Below the pieces are notes generated by a model. That model was given only the letters and a program-made list of their open reading frames with translations, was not told the DNA's origin and made no database searches. Both the position numbers and the translations under genes were made by a program. This document shows positions 16,984 through 24,654 of a stretch of 64,000 nucleotides of DNA, piece after piece. This stretch comes from JACDAE01 sp963744875 (GTDB lineage Bacteria; Chloroflexota; Ktedonobacteria; Ktedonobacterales; Ktedonobacteraceae), in the NCBI GenBank assembly GCA_963744875.1, contig CAVUVQ010000034.1, positions 310,001 through 374,000 on the forward strand. Direction: 5' to 3'. How positions within the stretch are numbered: position 1 is the stretch's first letter; each line of letters starts with the position of its first letter.

Positions 16984-18199
16984 AGCTGCTGTTATCACGG
17001 GTATTGGCGTTATAACGCCTGCCGGTATAGGTGTGCCTGATTTCTGGGAAGGGATGGTGAGCGGGAAATCGTTTCTCTCTGCTATCACGAAATTTGATAC
17101 CACGCAATTTACCAGTAAAGTGGCTGGAACAGTAGAAAACTTTGACCCGACGCTGTTCCTCGATCCACGTATTATTATCCAGACGGACCGTTGGACTCAA
17201 TTCGACCTTGTTTGTGCACAGCAGGCTATTGCAGATGCCGGCTTGCAGATCCGGGATGAAGGGCCAACAAAAGTAGGTGCCGTCTTCGCAGCTGGCACTG
17301 GTGGGAATGAGTACGGTCAGCAACAACTGCATATTTGTGGGTCCCAGGGGCCAAAACATGTCAGTGTTTATCTGTCTATCGCCTGGTTTTATGCTGCAAG
17401 TATTGGGCAGGTCTCGATTCAAAACAAAATTCGTGGCTATGGACGCAATATCTGCGCTGAAGCAGCCGGGGGTCCGATTGCCCTTGGGCATGCCTCCAAA
17501 ACCATTGCGCAAGGCATATGTGATGCGGTTGTCGTTGGTGGATGTGAGGCCCCCTTAACGCCATATACCTTTGCGTCCCACCAGATGTCGGGTCTTATGT
17601 CGCCAGAGAACACCTACCGCCCTTTTGATGTCACGCGCTCAGGACCCGTAGCGGGTGAAGGGGGAGCAGGCTTTTGTGTTGAGAGCAAGGAACATGCACT
17701 GAAACGCGATGCGCATGTGTACGCGGAGATCGCTGGCTGGGGCCAATCATTTGATGGCATATCCACACGCGAACCTGCCAGCGATGGAAAAGCCTATGCA
17801 CGTGCAATTACACAGGCGCTACAGATGGCCCATCTCGATCCTGCGGAGATCGACTGGATCATCTGTGATGGTTTAGGGACACAGGACGGAGACATATCTG
17901 AAGTGATGGCACTCCAGAGCGTCTTTGGAGCTTCGCTACCCAACATTCCTGCCTCCGCACCAAAATCTATGATTGGGCGCCTTTTCAATGGAGGCTCAAC
18001 GGTCGATGTTGCCTGCGCCCTGCTTGGATTGCAGACGGACACCATCCTGCCAACGATAGGATTTACCCGGGCCGACGCCAACTGCCCGCTCGATTGCGTG
18101 CCCAATGAAGCACGCAACAGGCACATACGCAACGTACTCGTGGGAGCGCGTGGCTTTGGTGGCTTTAATTCGGCCATCATCTTGAAACGTCCTGCTTAG
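16976..18199 (+). CDS. Type II PKS chain-length factor (KS beta), second pair
   Basis: A 407-residue KS-fold protein lacking the catalytic Cys. Aligned on the Gly-Gly turn, the active-site position is Ala163 in ICAEAAGGP, where most chain-length factors have Gln. The start overlaps the KS stop by 8 bases. SAPKSMIGRLFNGG replaces the His-containing KS motif, which further rules out condensing activity. It should dimerise with KS alpha and set chain length. The CLF assignment is firm from position and missing Cys and His. The Ala instead of Gln is unusual and may affect the decarboxylation or priming role proposed for that Gln. Confidence 0.92.
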   Translation: MPEAAVITGIGVITPAGIGVPDFWEGMVSGKSFLSAITKFDTTQFTSKVAGTVENFDPTLFLDPRIIIQTDRWTQFDLVCAQQAIADAGLQIRDEGPTKVGAVFAAGTGGNEYGQQQLHICGSQGPKHVSVYLSIAWFYAASIGQVSIQNKIRGYGRNICAEAAGGPIALGHASKTIAQGICDAVVVGGCEAPLTPYTFASHQMSGLMSPENTYRPFDVTRSGPVAGEGGAGFCVESKEHALKRDAHVYAEIAGWGQSFDGISTREPASDGKAYARAITQALQMAHLDPAEIDWIICDGLGTQDGDISEVMALQSVFGASLPNIPASAPKSMIGRLFNGGSTVDVACALLGLQTDTILPTIGFTRADANCPLDCVPNEARNRHIRNVLVGARGFGGFNSAIILKRPA

Positions 18200-18228
18200 C
18201 ATTCAATCACTGAAAAAAGGAGCTGACC

Positions 18229-18621
18229 ATGATCTCATCGGTCCATACTTCGGCAGTCGAACCAGTCAAACAAACACGGGGTGGCCGCCTGCTCACCCTG
18301 CTGAGCACGAAAACAACTGGCAATACCGCTGGTTATTTAGGAACGCTCACCTTAGCGCCCGGCGAAGCCTTTCTGAAACACTATCATCCCTATAGTGAAG
18401 AAAGTTTTTATGTCATCAAAGGAGAGGTAACAATTGCGGGCGACGAGAACACCATTGTTGCACCTGAGGGCACGGCTGTATTCATTCCTAAATACGAGCC
18501 GCATCGCCTGCAGAATACGGGATCCGAGGAGACAACGCTGGTGTTTTTCTGTGCGCCGCTCGCCCCTTCTCCTGCCGAAGGGCACGTCATGCTGGAAGAG
18601 GAGGCACCAGCAAACGCATGA
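18229..18621 (+). CDS. Cupin-fold polyketide cyclase (TcmJ/RemF-like)
   Basis: A 130-residue single-domain cupin. GEAFLKHYHPYSEESFYVIKGE carries the metal ligands His51, His53 and Glu57 or 58, and PHRLQNTG carries the fourth ligand, His92. Cupins of this size in type II PKS clusters (TcmJ, RemF, LlpH-like) help direct later ring closure. ATG 18229 follows AAAAGGAG. Its stop overlaps the next SDR start as ATGA, so the genes are coupled. The substrate is inferred from context. Confidence 0.86.
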   Translation: MISSVHTSAVEPVKQTRGGRLLTLLSTKTTGNTAGYLGTLTLAPGEAFLKHYHPYSEESFYVIKGEVTIAGDENTIVAPEGTAVFIPKYEPHRLQNTGSEETTLVFFCAPLAPSPAEGHVMLEEEAPANA

Positions 18622-19373
18622 AACTAGACTTATCAGGGAAGCAAGCTCTGGTCATAGGGGGAGACGACGAAATCACGCAAGCGATTGTGGTGTCCTTACT
18701 CGAACAGGGAGTCTCAGTCGCTGCCACATATACATCCGAGGGTGAGGCAGCAGCAAGCTTGATCGAAGCATTGGAACTGGGTAAAAATGGTAGCTTTGCG
18801 ATTCAGGCCGATGTAAGCGACGCCCAGGCCATCACCAATCTGGTGGAACAGGTGCATCAGCAGTTTAAGCAGATCGATATTGTCGTGAACAATGCTTCTA
18901 TCATCAGCCACGCCTCCATTCAAGAATTGACACTGGCAACCTGGCAGCACACGCTGAACACCAATCTGACCAGTGTTTATCTGGTGACGCAGGCCATTCT
19001 CGATATGGTCCCACCGGGCGGATCGATCATCAATGTTGCCGCATGCCTGGCCGCCGTTGGAATGCGTGGAAAAGCACATTATACGGCTGCAAAGGCAGGT
19101 GTCATCGGCCTGACCAGGTCTTTATGCAAAGAGTTAGGCACGAAAGGTATTCGTGTCAATGTCGTTGCCCCTGGAGTCATCGGAAGCGGAGAGATGGGAG
19201 ATCTTTCGCCGGAGCAACGCGGGCGTTATGCCTATCTCGCTGCCCTGGGTCGCCTGGGGCGTCCTGAAGAGGTTGCAACAGCTATCCTCTTTCTAGCAAG
19301 CGACCTATCCAGTTTTATTACAGGAGCAACCATTCCTATCGATGGGGGCGTTGGCGGCATTGCTGCCTTCTAA
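18618..19373 (+). CDS. SDR-family ketoreductase-like protein with degenerate active site
   Basis: A 251-residue short-chain dehydrogenase/reductase, similar in length and C-terminus (GATIPIDGG) to FabG and actinorhodin-type ketoreductases. It keeps Asn (NTNL), Tyr155 and Lys159 in HYTAAKAG. The catalytic Ser 13 residues before Tyr is Ala142, and the cofactor motif is IGGDDEIT instead of TGxxxGIG. It may be a weakened or repurposed ketoreductase, or bind ligand without catalysis. It overlaps the cupin stop by 4 bases. As the only ketoreductase-like gene near the core, its loss of Ser is noteworthy. Confidence 0.85.
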   Translation: MKLDLSGKQALVIGGDDEITQAIVVSLLEQGVSVAATYTSEGEAAASLIEALELGKNGSFAIQADVSDAQAITNLVEQVHQQFKQIDIVVNNASIISHASIQELTLATWQHTLNTNLTSVYLVTQAILDMVPPGGSIINVAACLAAVGMRGKAHYTAAKAGVIGLTRSLCKELGTKGIRVNVVAPGVIGSGEMGDLSPEQRGRYAYLAALGRLGRPEEVATAILFLASDLSSFITGATIPIDGGVGGIAAF

Positions 19374-19488
19374 ACAGACACGGTCAGGAATCACTGCATC
19401 CCATACGTACGGGCCCGATTTATCGTGCCTACGTACCGCCGCATCCTGTCATACTACACGCATACAAAGCATAAAGGAGACAACAGTC

Positions 19489-19827
19489 ATGGCAACCTAT
19501 GTATTAGTTTTCGGCAGGTTACACCGATTGGAAGATCAGGCAGCATTTGAAGCAAACTTCGAGCAGGTCAGCCGCACAGTCGTGAACAGCGTCGAGGGCA
19601 TCATACGCGATGAGTTAATCCATGATAGCAAAGATCCCTATTCATACATCATGTTGAGTGAGTGGGAGAGTGAAAATGCCTGGGCGACATGGCAACGCGC
19701 ACCAATCCACGAGACACAGGTAGGAGGGATGCAGCAATACTGGCGTGGCCAGGGAGTAAAAATCTACAACACTACATTCTGCGTAGAAAAGGCGGAGGGA
19801 GCAAAAGAGAAGAGTCAGGTCGCCTGA
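19489..19827 (+). CDS. ABM-fold (antibiotic biosynthesis monooxygenase-like) protein 1
   Basis: A 112-residue protein. MATYVLVFGRLHRLEDQAAFE, then VEGIIRDELIHDSKDPYSYIMLSEWES, match the dimeric alpha-beta barrel ABM family, which includes cofactor-free anthrone oxygenases such as ActVA-Orf6 and TcmH. ATG 19489 follows AAAGGAGACAAC. An in-frame extension back to 19342 overlaps the SDR gene and is rejected. In this operon it could oxidise an anthrone to a quinone or act as a cyclase. Catalysis is not provable from sequence. Confidence 0.82.
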   Translation: MATYVLVFGRLHRLEDQAAFEANFEQVSRTVVNSVEGIIRDELIHDSKDPYSYIMLSEWESENAWATWQRAPIHETQVGGMQQYWRGQGVKIYNTTFCVEKAEGAKEKSQVA

Positions 19828-19880
19828 TACTCCTGATCCTGCATGGAACATATGACGAAAAGTTCAGAGGAGAGATGATC

Positions 19881-21152
19881 ATGTCACTAGATATCGATAA
19901 CTTACTGAGGCCAGAGTTTTTAGCCGATCCCTGCCCGGTATTCAAGCAACTACAGACAAACGACGCAGTACATTGGAATCCCCAGCTTAATGCATGGATG
20001 GTGTCGCGCTATGATGATGTAAAAGCATTGTTACAGGACACACGTTTATCCGCAGCTTCACCATTTGGCTATATCTTCAAGCGCCCACTTACTGCCGAAG
20101 AGCAAGTCGCCGTTAGCATCATTCGCCCATATGTGGAACAATCTCTATTGAATATGGACCCGCCGGAGCAATCACGGCAGCGAGCTATTCTAGGGGGAGC
20201 GTTCACCCCACGCAGACTAGAACAAATGAGGGAGCGCGTCCAGCAATTTGTAAATGAAATTGTGGATGAAGTGCAGCCACATGGCAAAATTGAGTTGATG
20301 AACGAGTTCGCATTTCCGCTCCTTTTCAAGATCATCTTCGCATTGCTAGGCATTCCAGCGGAGGCTCATAACGAGGCGAAGAGACTTTTTACTGAAGCTT
20401 CGAGCTTAATTGTCAAAGTCAATTCGACACCTTATCCTGCCTCTGAACACCTTTTGCGCTTCGCCGAGAACTTGATAGAAACTGAAGTTCTTATCGCACC
20501 ATTCATTGAGGAACGCCGCCGTCAGCCACAGAATGATGTCATCACTTTAATGGTGGAAGCGGAGCGACGTGGCGAACTGAGCGAGAAAGAAATTTTCGTG
20601 CTCTGCTCCCAGCTCGTCTTTGCGGCCCATGAAACAACGGCAAACGCTATCTGTACTGGCATGTTGTCCTTACTACGAAATCCAGACCAGTTAGAGTTAG
20701 TGAAAACAAAACCTGAAATTCTAGCCATCGCCATCGAAGAAATTATGCGCTACAGCGTGCCGGGACAGATGCGACCACGCATTGCACACGAAGATATGGA
20801 GATCCGGGGCACAAAGATTCGGAAAGGGCAACGTATCTTCGCAATGTTAGCTGCGGCAAACTTTGACGAAGAGCATTTCGCCTGCCCACACGCGTTGCAG
20901 GTCGAGCGTCCCAAAAAAGACCAGATCATGACATTTGGGCACGGCATTCATTATTGCTTAGGCGGAGCACTGGCACGCATGGAGCTACAAGTGATCTTTC
21001 CGACACTCTTCCAACGTCTACCAGGACTCAGGTTAGCATCATCAACAGTACAATGGCGACCTAATTTTCTCCTGCGAGGTCTTGTAGCACTCCCCCTGGA
21101 ATTTGATCAACTGGAAACTGACACTGGCAAGATAGAAAGTAATGTAGCTTGA
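19881..21152 (+). CDS. Cytochrome P450
   Basis: A 423-residue bacterial P450. FGHGIHYCLGGALARME has the heme-thiolate Cys359. AAHETTANAI is the I-helix oxygen-activation motif and EEIMRY holds the ExxR pair. A soluble class I type is indicated by length and lack of a membrane anchor. ATG 19881 has AGGAG 8 bases upstream; ATG 19875 and the longer frame from 19689 overlap the site or the previous gene. It would hydroxylate or couple the polyketide using external ferredoxin, which is not encoded nearby. Confidence 0.94.
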   Translation: MSLDIDNLLRPEFLADPCPVFKQLQTNDAVHWNPQLNAWMVSRYDDVKALLQDTRLSAASPFGYIFKRPLTAEEQVAVSIIRPYVEQSLLNMDPPEQSRQRAILGGAFTPRRLEQMRERVQQFVNEIVDEVQPHGKIELMNEFAFPLLFKIIFALLGIPAEAHNEAKRLFTEASSLIVKVNSTPYPASEHLLRFAENLIETEVLIAPFIEERRRQPQNDVITLMVEAERRGELSEKEIFVLCSQLVFAAHETTANAICTGMLSLLRNPDQLELVKTKPEILAIAIEEIMRYSVPGQMRPRIAHEDMEIRGTKIRKGQRIFAMLAAANFDEEHFACPHALQVERPKKDQIMTFGHGIHYCLGGALARMELQVIFPTLFQRLPGLRLASSTVQWRPNFLLRGLVALPLEFDQLETDTGKIESNVA

Positions 21153-21174
21153 TTGAAAAGAAAGGGAAATTGCA

Positions 21175-21468
21175 ATGTCGGCTCCCATAGCGCTCATCAA
21201 CATGTTTGAAGTAGCTAGCGGCATGGAGCATGAGTTTGTTGAGTGGTGGAAAAATTGCTCGGAGGCCCTGAAGCATGAACCGGGCTTCATAGATGCCCGA
21301 TTGCATCGGAATCTACAATCTGATTCCCGCTTTCAGTTTATCAATGTTGCTCACTGGGAGACCGAAGAGGCTTTCGCTGAGGCACGTATCAAAAATAAAG
21401 ACGTTATGCGTGCAAATCCTGGTTGGAAGGGCAATCCCGCGCTATATGAAGTATCTGTAACGTACTGA
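21175..21468 (+). CDS. ABM-fold (antibiotic biosynthesis monooxygenase-like) protein 2
   Basis: A 97-residue protein. INMFEVASGMEHEFVEWWKNCSEAL and FQFINVAHWETEEAF fit the ABM domain, as in the earlier ABM gene of this operon. ATG 21175 is preceded by AAAGGGAAA. It starts 22 bases after the P450. Two small ABM proteins flanking the P450 suggest successive oxidations or cyclisation steps. Its molecular function is otherwise undetermined. Confidence 0.8.
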   Translation: MSAPIALINMFEVASGMEHEFVEWWKNCSEALKHEPGFIDARLHRNLQSDSRFQFINVAHWETEEAFAEARIKNKDVMRANPGWKGNPALYEVSVTY

Positions 21469-21524
21469 TACGTGGTGCACTCTCACAAAGACAGGTAGAG
21501 CACAAGTGAGGAAAGGGCAAGATC

Positions 21525-22442
21525 TTGCGGCAGACGGTTGTAGTCACCGGGGGAACCGGTAAAGTTGGTGTGCATATTGTCCAGCAGTTGCTGAAATCTG
21601 GTTATCATGTTCATGTTTTAGTACGCACACTGCCAGCGCCCGAACATCCACTGTACCGTGAGCATGTTACATTGACAGTCATGGACCTGATTGCACTTCC
21701 AGAGCAGGAGGTCCGAGATTGGCTGAATAGGGTGCGCCCACAAGCATTAATCCATGCGGCTGCACTTGCTGATGTACTTCTCTGCGAGCGTGAACCAGCG
21801 CAGACATACCTTGTGAATACCCACAGTACAAAAATACTAGCAAAAGTCTGCTCATATTACAAGATACATTTCATTCTACTCTCGACCGCATACGTCTTTG
21901 ATGGTACGTTGCCTCCGACCACCCTGTATCGTGAATGCGATCCGGTACATCCTCTAAACCACTATGGGGAAAGTAAAGTGCAGGGAGAACAGGCAACTCA
22001 AGAGGAATGTAGTGGAGAAACGGTATGGACGATCTGTCGGGCATCCGTTGTATATGGCGCAACATACGGGCGGCCAGACTTCGTGCAATGGGTGCACACT
22101 ACGCTGGCACAAAATGAAAACATCCAGGTCGCAGTGGATCAGATCAATTCGCCGATCCATATTCTTAATCTGGCTCAAATGCTCATCTCGGTACTAGAGC
22201 AACGCTTGCAAGGTATCTATCACGTTGCTGGGCGCACATCTATTAGTCGCTATGAGTTTGCACTCAAGATCGCCCAGAGTTATGGCCTTAACGCAGAGCT
22301 CATTCAACCGATGTTGACTTCTGAACTGCTGCCAGGTTGTTGGCGACCACTCAACACCAGCTTATGTACAGATAAAATCACTGCAGATGCAGGAGTTCAC
22401 CCGATATCTTTAGAAGAGGGGTTGATTTCACCCGTTTACTAA
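21525..22442 (+). CDS. NAD(P)-dependent sugar reductase, RmlD-like extended SDR
   Basis: A 305-residue extended SDR. VTGGTGKVGVHIVQQLL is the Rossmann GxxGxxG motif, STAYVFDGTLPP resembles the RmlD signature STDYVFDG, and HYGESKVQGEQ contains the Tyr/Lys pair. It likely reduces a dTDP-4-keto sugar, making a deoxysugar donor for the MGT glycosyltransferase encoded 18 bases downstream. The start is TTG 21525, supported by GGAAAGGGC 8 to 9 bases upstream. Other deoxysugar genes (RmlA/B-like) are not in the window, so supply may come from elsewhere. Confidence 0.83.
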   Translation: MRQTVVVTGGTGKVGVHIVQQLLKSGYHVHVLVRTLPAPEHPLYREHVTLTVMDLIALPEQEVRDWLNRVRPQALIHAAALADVLLCEREPAQTYLVNTHSTKILAKVCSYYKIHFILLSTAYVFDGTLPPTTLYRECDPVHPLNHYGESKVQGEQATQEECSGETVWTICRASVVYGATYGRPDFVQWVHTTLAQNENIQVAVDQINSPIHILNLAQMLISVLEQRLQGIYHVAGRTSISRYEFALKIAQSYGLNAELIQPMLTSELLPGCWRPLNTSLCTDKITADAGVHPISLEEGLISPVY

Positions 22443-22460
22443 GAGAAAGAGAGTAATCAG

Positions 22461-23666
22461 ATGGCGAAATATGTTTTTTTGAATATTCCTGCCTATGGGC
22501 ATGTTAATCCAACCTTTCCAGTGGTGAAGGAGCTTGTCAGACGCGGTGAAGAAGTCGTGTACTTTCTGACCGAAGACTTCCGAGCAACCGTCGAGGCAAC
22601 GGGGGCAACATTTCGTGCCTATCGGCCATTTGGTAAGCCTTCCGAGCCTTCGGCGCAGGCTAATGCAGCGCCTGTACCAACCGAAAATAAAAAACCAGAT
22701 GGGGCATTCGAAATGTTAGCACGCGTACGTGCAGAGCAACCTGATTATATCATTTACGATGCTATGCACATGTGGGCGCGAACCATTGCCCAGGCGTTAC
22801 GTGTGCCAACAATCTTATCTTGCCCCATGTTTGTCGCAAATGACCACTTTAATCCGCTGAAGGATCATTTTAATCTATTGGATGGGAATGTTGCATTACC
22901 TTCCCCAGTTCCCCCGGCAGAATTGGAGCGCATACAGGCAGAGGTCGCTGAAGTCTGCAAAAAGTACGATCTGCCGCCATTTGATATGCGCAACTTCTAC
23001 AACCATGCCGCCGCACTCAATATTGTCTTTGTTGCGCCTGATTTTCATCCAGCCAGAGAGACCTTCGATGAGCGGTTTGTCTTTGTAGGACCCTCCCTTC
23101 TTGAGCAAGGTGATGATACAGTTGAGCAATCAGATGGTGCGCCAACACTCTACATATCGCTCGGCACCGTCTTCAACGATCGACCAGACTTCTTCAATCT
23201 CTGCTTTGATGCCTTTGGCAGCTATCCCTGGCAGGTCGTCCTGGCATATGGGGAGCGTGTGGACAAAGCTATTCTCGGTAACGCGCCAGAGAATTTCCAG
23301 TTGGCTCCTTATGTAAAGCAGTTTGAGGTGCTCCCACGTACCAGCGTTTTTGTCACTCATGGAGGCATGGGCAGCGTAATGGAGAGCCTTTATTATGGTG
23401 TGCCAATGGTTGTAGTGCCTCAGCAGGAGGAGCAGGAAAGGAATGCACAACGTATAGTAGAGCTGGGCCTTGGCCTTGCACTTGATCAAAAAGAACTGAC
23501 CACTAAAGCGTTGCGTGCGGCGGTTGAGCGTGTACACTCTGATCCGGTATTCTATGAGCGTGCCCAGGCAATGAAACAGACGGTACGCGCGGCTGGTGGC
23601 TATCAACATGCGGCAGATGCGATTATAGACTTCGCACACAAACATGCCCTGGCTGCCCATTCCTAA
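22461..23666 (+). CDS. Glycosyltransferase, MGT/OleD (GT1) family, copy 2
   Basis: A 401-residue GT-B fold protein that begins MAKYVFLNIPAYGHVNPTFP, with the catalytic-His region, and has SVFVTHGGMGSVMESLYYGVP for the nucleotide-sugar site. It is paralogous to copy 1 at 9532-10719. It starts 18 bases after the RmlD-like reductase, which ties it to deoxysugar attachment. It could instead act like OleD, inactivating the product inside the cell by glycosylation. It is the last gene of the core + strand operon. Confidence 0.93.
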   Translation: MAKYVFLNIPAYGHVNPTFPVVKELVRRGEEVVYFLTEDFRATVEATGATFRAYRPFGKPSEPSAQANAAPVPTENKKPDGAFEMLARVRAEQPDYIIYDAMHMWARTIAQALRVPTILSCPMFVANDHFNPLKDHFNLLDGNVALPSPVPPAELERIQAEVAEVCKKYDLPPFDMRNFYNHAAALNIVFVAPDFHPARETFDERFVFVGPSLLEQGDDTVEQSDGAPTLYISLGTVFNDRPDFFNLCFDAFGSYPWQVVLAYGERVDKAILGNAPENFQLAPYVKQFEVLPRTSVFVTHGGMGSVMESLYYGVPMVVVPQQEEQERNAQRIVELGLGLALDQKELTTKALRAAVERVHSDPVFYERAQAMKQTVRAAGGYQHAADAIIDFAHKHALAAHS

Positions 23667-23834
23667 GTAGTCAGGCAACGCTTCCTTGCAACTGGGAGAT
23701 GCCAGGGAACGCTTGAAAATAACGATGCAAGAACGGTAAATGTTCTATAGTATGCATAGGATGAAGAACAAGGTTCTTATCTTTGCAGAACACCGAACCG
23801 TTTTGTAGCAATATAGCCAAAAGGAGTGCTACAC

Positions 23835-24035
23835 ATGGACACGTCCGATAGGCACCACCGCTCTCATCTGTTCTCTATTCGGGTCTGGGAAGAAGACATC
23901 GGATCTGATCAGACCGAGTGGAGAGGCAAAATTCAATTGTTCACAAGCGGAGAGGTGTGTTACTTTCGAGAATGGACTGCACTTGTGCCCCTCCTTCTCA
24001 CGATGTTGTCAGAGTCTGAATCTGACGAACAGTAA
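23835..24035 (+). CDS. Small conserved hypothetical protein
   Basis: A 66-residue soluble protein. LFSIRVWEEDIGSDQTEWRG and SGEVCYFREWTALVPLL suggest a compact beta-rich domain. ATG 23835 follows AAAGGAGTGCTACAC, a strong ribosome site, so it is likely expressed. I recognise a recurring short family of this pattern in Chloroflexi, but no function is known to me. It sits downstream of the glycosyltransferase with a 168-base gap. Confidence 0.65.
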   Translation: MDTSDRHHRSHLFSIRVWEEDIGSDQTEWRGKIQLFTSGEVCYFREWTALVPLLLTMLSESESDEQ

Positions 24036-24124
24036 AAAAACAGGCATGACGCCGTTTTCTGAAAAAGAAAGGTCAAAGGTATCATCTATGACAAACACAA
24101 AAATACAACAGCTCATAGAGAATC

Positions 24125-24479
24125 ATGGTTTTAGCAGCCGGCTGGGGATGGTTTGGTAGCAATTTCACGCCTTCCGATGCGCCCTGGTGGAATTATCTTC
24201 TCCACACAATTCCTCTTCTGATCCTCCTGATATTAAGCTTAAGCTTTTTCCAGAAGGGGAATGGCCTGGGGCTGAGCATTTTTGCAACCATCAGCTTCAT
24301 TGCACTTCTGGTGGGAAATCATAATGGGCATAACCATTCCCGACAATGCATACGGCATACAATCCATTGGCGATTGGGAGGCAGCAATCATTATCATATT
24401 GGGCTCACTTACATGGCTAACAACGCTGATCTCTGGGCAGAGAAGCGGGGCAGTGGCCAGAACTGTAAGCAAGGACTAA
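24125..24479 (+). CDS. Small membrane protein, frameshifted
   Basis: Frame one (from ATG 24125) gives AGWGWFGSNFTPSDAPWW and two hydrophobic segments (LLILLILSLSFF, LSIFATISFIALLVG). A second frame continues with ITIPDNAYGIQSIGDWEAA and a further hydrophobic stretch (IIIILGSLTWLTTLI), ending at 24479. Deleting one G from the GGG at 24326-24328 joins the two frames. The result is a three- to four-segment membrane protein of about 117 residues. The start is weakly supported. Family and function are unknown. Confidence 0.45.
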
Positions 24480-24489
24480 GGGGGTATAT

Positions 24490-24612
24490 GGGCTTATAAA
24501 TGGCACCTCTACACCATATAGAACCGTTCGAGTGAAGATGGACAGTCCAGGAGTATTCTGTTAATCCTCATTCGAAAGATGTCCCTGGTGTAGGAGCACC
24601 ATTTATAAGCCC
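24490..24612. repeat. MITE-like imperfect inverted repeat
   Basis: Arms 24490-24516 and 24586-24612 match as reverse complements over GGGCTTATAAATGG and CTACACCA, with a few mismatches between. The spacer is about 70 bases. It lies between convergent genes. It could be a terminator or a small non-autonomous mobile element; CTACACCAT also occurs in the gap near 3344. Confidence 0.6.
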
Positions 24613-24654
24613 GTCCGTCCCACGTCCATCCTTCGCACGAACATCAACAGACCA

